Source of the DNA: Reyranellaceae bacterium | GTDB lineage: Bacteria; Pseudomonadota; Alphaproteobacteria; Reyranellales; Reyranellaceae | Assembly: GCA_022844045.1 (NCBI GenBank) | Contig: JALHMM010000025.1 | Coordinates: 1 to 64,000 of the forward strand | Reading direction: 5' to 3' | DNA: 64,000 bases | Shown here: positions 62,198 to 64,000 of the stretch, piece after piece | How the letters are laid out: every line of letters starts with the position of its first letter | Numbering within the stretch: the stretch's first letter is position 1 | Program-made: the position numbers and the translations under genes | Notes under the pieces: model-generated | What the model was told of the DNA's origin: nothing | The model's input: only the letters and a program-made list of their open reading frames with translations | Databases searched by the model: none

Positions 62198-63694
62198 ATG
62201 GTCGCGCAGATCGGGCATTACATCGGGAACAAGAGCGTCGCGGGCAGCAGCGGCCGCACGGGCGACATCACCAATCCGGCGACCGGCGAGGTCACGGCCA
62301 AGGTCGCCTTCGCCTCGGTGGGCGAGATCGACGCCGCCGTGCAGGTCGCCAAGAAGGCGCAGCTCGCCTGGGCGGCGACGCCGCCACTGCGCCGCCAGCG
62401 CGTGATGTTCAACCTCAAGGGCCTGATCGAGAAGCGCATCGACGATCTGGCGCGCATGATGTCGCTCGAGCACGGCAAGACCTTCGACGACGCCAAGGGC
62501 GAGGTCGGCCGCGGCCTGGAGGTCGTGGAGTTCGCCTGCGGCATCGCCCATCATATGAAGGGCGACTTCACCGAGCAGGTCGCCTCGGACATGGATTCGT
62601 GGTCGATCCGCCAGCCGCTGGGCGTGGTCGCCGGCATCACGCCGTTCAACTTCCCGATCATGATCCCGTGCTGGATGGGCGCCATGGCCGTGGCCTGCGG
62701 CAACGCCTTTATCCTCAAGCCGTCGGAGAAGGATCCCAGCGCGCCGATGCTGCTGGCCGAGCTTTATGCCGAGGCCGGCGCGCCGGCGGGCATCTTCCAG
62801 GTGCTCAACGGCGACAAGGTCGCGGTCGACGCGCTGCTGGAGCATCCCGACGTGCCGGCGATCTCCTTCGTCGGCTCCACGGCGATCGGCGAGTACGTCT
62901 ATCACAAGGGCACGTCGATGAATAAGCGCGTGCAGGCGCTGTGTGGGGCCAAGAACCACATGGTGATCATGCCCGACGCCGATCTCGACCAGGCGACCGA
63001 CGCGCTGATCGGCGCCGGCTATGGCGCGGCCGGCGAGCGCTGCATGGCGATCTCGGTCGCCGTGGCGGTCGGCGGCATCGGCGACAAGCTGATCGAGAAG
63101 CTCGCCCCGCGTGTCGCCGCGCTGAAGGTCGGGCCAGGCCTCGACCCGCAGTCGGAGATGGGCCCGCTGGTGACGCGCCAGCACCGCGACAAGGTGATGG
63201 GTTATGTCGACCAGGGCGTGAAGGAAGGCGCCAAGCTCGTGGTCGACGGCCGCGGGCTGAAGCTGCAGGGCTACGAGAACGGCAACTTCATGGGCGGCTG
63301 CCTGTTCGACGACGTGAAGCCCGACATGACCATCTACAAGGACGAGATCTTCGGGCCGGTGCTCTCGGTGGTGCGCACCGACGGCTTCGACGAGGCGATC
63401 AAGCTGGTCAACGACCACGCCTACGGCAACGGCACGGCGATCTTCACCCGCGACGGCGACGCCGCGCGCACCTTCGCCAACAACGTCAAGATCGGCATGG
63501 TCGGCATCAACGTGCCGATCCCGGTGCCGGTCGCCTATCACAGCTTCGGCGGCTGGAAGGCCTCGGTGTTCGGCGACCACGGCATCTACGGCATGGAAGG
63601 CGTGCGCTTCTACACCAAGCTCAAGACCATCACCGCGCGCTGGCCCACCGGCATCCGCGCCGGCGCCGAGTTCAACTTCCGGGCACGGACGTAA
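62198..63694 (+). CDS. mmsA: methylmalonate-semialdehyde dehydrogenase (CoA-acylating)
   Basis: The 498-residue protein matches MmsA over its full length: IGHYIGNKSVAGSSGRTGDI opening, GVVAGITPFNFPIMIPCWMG, the catalytic Cys282 in AAGERCMAISVAV, and the MmsA ending NVPIPVPVAYHSFGGWKASV. It turns methylmalonate semialdehyde (from valine) or malonate semialdehyde into propionyl- or acetyl-CoA with NAD. A gaggga site precedes the ATG. It has 96 bases upstream and a paired-palindrome repeat downstream. Confidence 0.96.
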   Translation: MVAQIGHYIGNKSVAGSSGRTGDITNPATGEVTAKVAFASVGEIDAAVQVAKKAQLAWAATPPLRRQRVMFNLKGLIEKRIDDLARMMSLEHGKTFDDAKGEVGRGLEVVEFACGIAHHMKGDFTEQVASDMDSWSIRQPLGVVAGITPFNFPIMIPCWMGAMAVACGNAFILKPSEKDPSAPMLLAELYAEAGAPAGIFQVLNGDKVAVDALLEHPDVPAISFVGSTAIGEYVYHKGTSMNKRVQALCGAKNHMVIMPDADLDQATDALIGAGYGAAGERCMAISVAVAVGGIGDKLIEKLAPRVAALKVGPGLDPQSEMGPLVTRQHRDKVMGYVDQGVKEGAKLVVDGRGLKLQGYENGNFMGGCLFDDVKPDMTIYKDEIFGPVLSVVRTDGFDEAIKLVNDHAYGNGTAIFTRDGDAARTFANNVKIGMVGINVPIPVPVAYHSFGGWKASVFGDHGIYGMEGVRFYTKLKTITARWPTGIRAGAEFNFRART

Positions 63695-63705
63695 CGATAT
63701 CGCCC

Positions 63706-63836
63706 TACCTTCCCCCGGAGGGGGAAGGTGCCCGAAGGGCGGATGGGGGATGTCGAAGACGGACTCCCTCGTTCGTCTTCAACATCCCCCATCCGTCGCG
63801 CTGCGCGCGCCACCTTCCCCCTCCGGGGGAAGGTAG
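63706..63836. repeat. paired-palindrome intergenic repeat, copy 4
   Basis: The copy is nearly identical to that at 26341 in both arms (taccttcccccggaggggga, gcccgaagggcggatggggg; cccccatccgtcgcgctgcg, accttccccctccggggg), with the inner gaagacg/cgtcttc pair kept. It lies 11 bases after the mmsA stop and can fold as a long hairpin. Confidence 0.92.
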
Positions 63837-63905
63837 ATCAAAATCGTAATCGGGATCATCGAGCAGGCGATCGAACAACAGGCGCGTGGCGCAAAGGTGG
63901 CTTGA

Positions 63906-64000
63906 GTGGACACGTCCATCGAATCGAAAGACCCGCCATCGACCGAGCGGCGTTTCCGCATGGCCGACGGCATCGAGCTCGTTGCCGATACCTGGGGTGC
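63906..64000 (+). CDS. alpha/beta hydrolase, N-terminal fragment (3' end outside window)
   Basis: Only the first 31 codons are visible (GTG 63906; ATG 63960 is an alternative). The segment RRFRMADGIELVADTWG is the typical opening of an alpha/beta hydrolase of the epoxide-hydrolase or esterase type, before the HGG oxyanion region that would follow. The assignment rests on this short match. An aaggtgg stretch precedes the GTG. Confidence 0.55.
   Translation, partial: MDTSIESKDPPSTERRFRMADGIELVADTWG

Overview
The window is GC-rich DNA (roughly two thirds G+C by eye) that reads as an alphaproteobacterial chromosome. Supporting this are an imp-type type VI secretion (T6SS) gene order like that of Rhizobium and Azospirillum, tight ATGA/GTGA gene overlaps, an FNR/FixK-like box in front of hemN, and several paired-palindrome intergenic repeats. 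The genus cannot be fixed from the sequence. I see no tRNA, rRNA, CRISPR array or insertion sequence.

Region 1 (1-19889) is a T6SS locus. A + strand operon carries the end of an OmpA-domain gene, then tssA, tssB, tssC, a second tssC-like gene (impD type), tagJ/impE, tssE, tssF and tssG. A - strand set carries clpV/tssH and three different hcp genes, and further left vgrG, an unrecognised 199-residue protein, an FHA gene (tagH/impI) and a PAAR tip gene. A lone + strand gene for a secreted protein of unknown function sits between vgrG and the hcp genes. The membrane complex (tssJ/K/L/M) is not in the window and probably lies upstream of base 1. No recognisable toxin or immunity gene is present.

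Region 2 (20173-30852) looks like one catabolic and uptake unit: amidase, IclR regulator with a palindromic operator, polyamine-type ABC transporter (two permeases, Tat-type binding protein, ATPase), an AroM-like protein, two adjacent DUF917 paralogs and a short hydantoinase/oxoprolinase (HyuA-like) protein. Two paired-palindrome repeats lie inside it. I infer import and opening of a cyclic amide (hydantoin, thiohydantoin or lactam).

Region 3 (30866-44999) is mixed metabolism: hemN behind an FNR-like site, a TauD-type dioxygenase, two MFS carriers, a glutathione transferase, an EEP-fold phosphatase/nuclease, a second amidase, a DUF2161 nuclease-fold protein, a class II aldolase, dodecin, a two-gene aconitase X, a class III CoA-transferase, an NTF2-fold protein and a D-threonine-aldolase-like PLP enzyme.

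Region 4 (45187-55980) holds a luciferase-family monooxygenase, an acetoacetate-decarboxylase-fold protein, a feruloyl-CoA-synthase-like ligase divergent from a MarR-GNAT fusion regulator, an EamA exporter, a secreted YbjN protein, an ACAD10/11-type acyl-CoA dehydrogenase, an arginase-family protein lacking a metal ligand, and a tyrosinase whose gene overlaps one for a DUF2182 membrane protein. A 407-base gap after it (55981-56387) holds decayed copies of the 3' ends of two nearby genes.

Region 5 (56388-64000) has a small secreted protein, an XRE-cupin regulator plus cupin gene divergent from an amidohydrolase, an 857-residue protein of unknown family built from two copies of a ~400-residue module, mmsA, another paired-palindrome repeat, and the start of an alpha/beta hydrolase.
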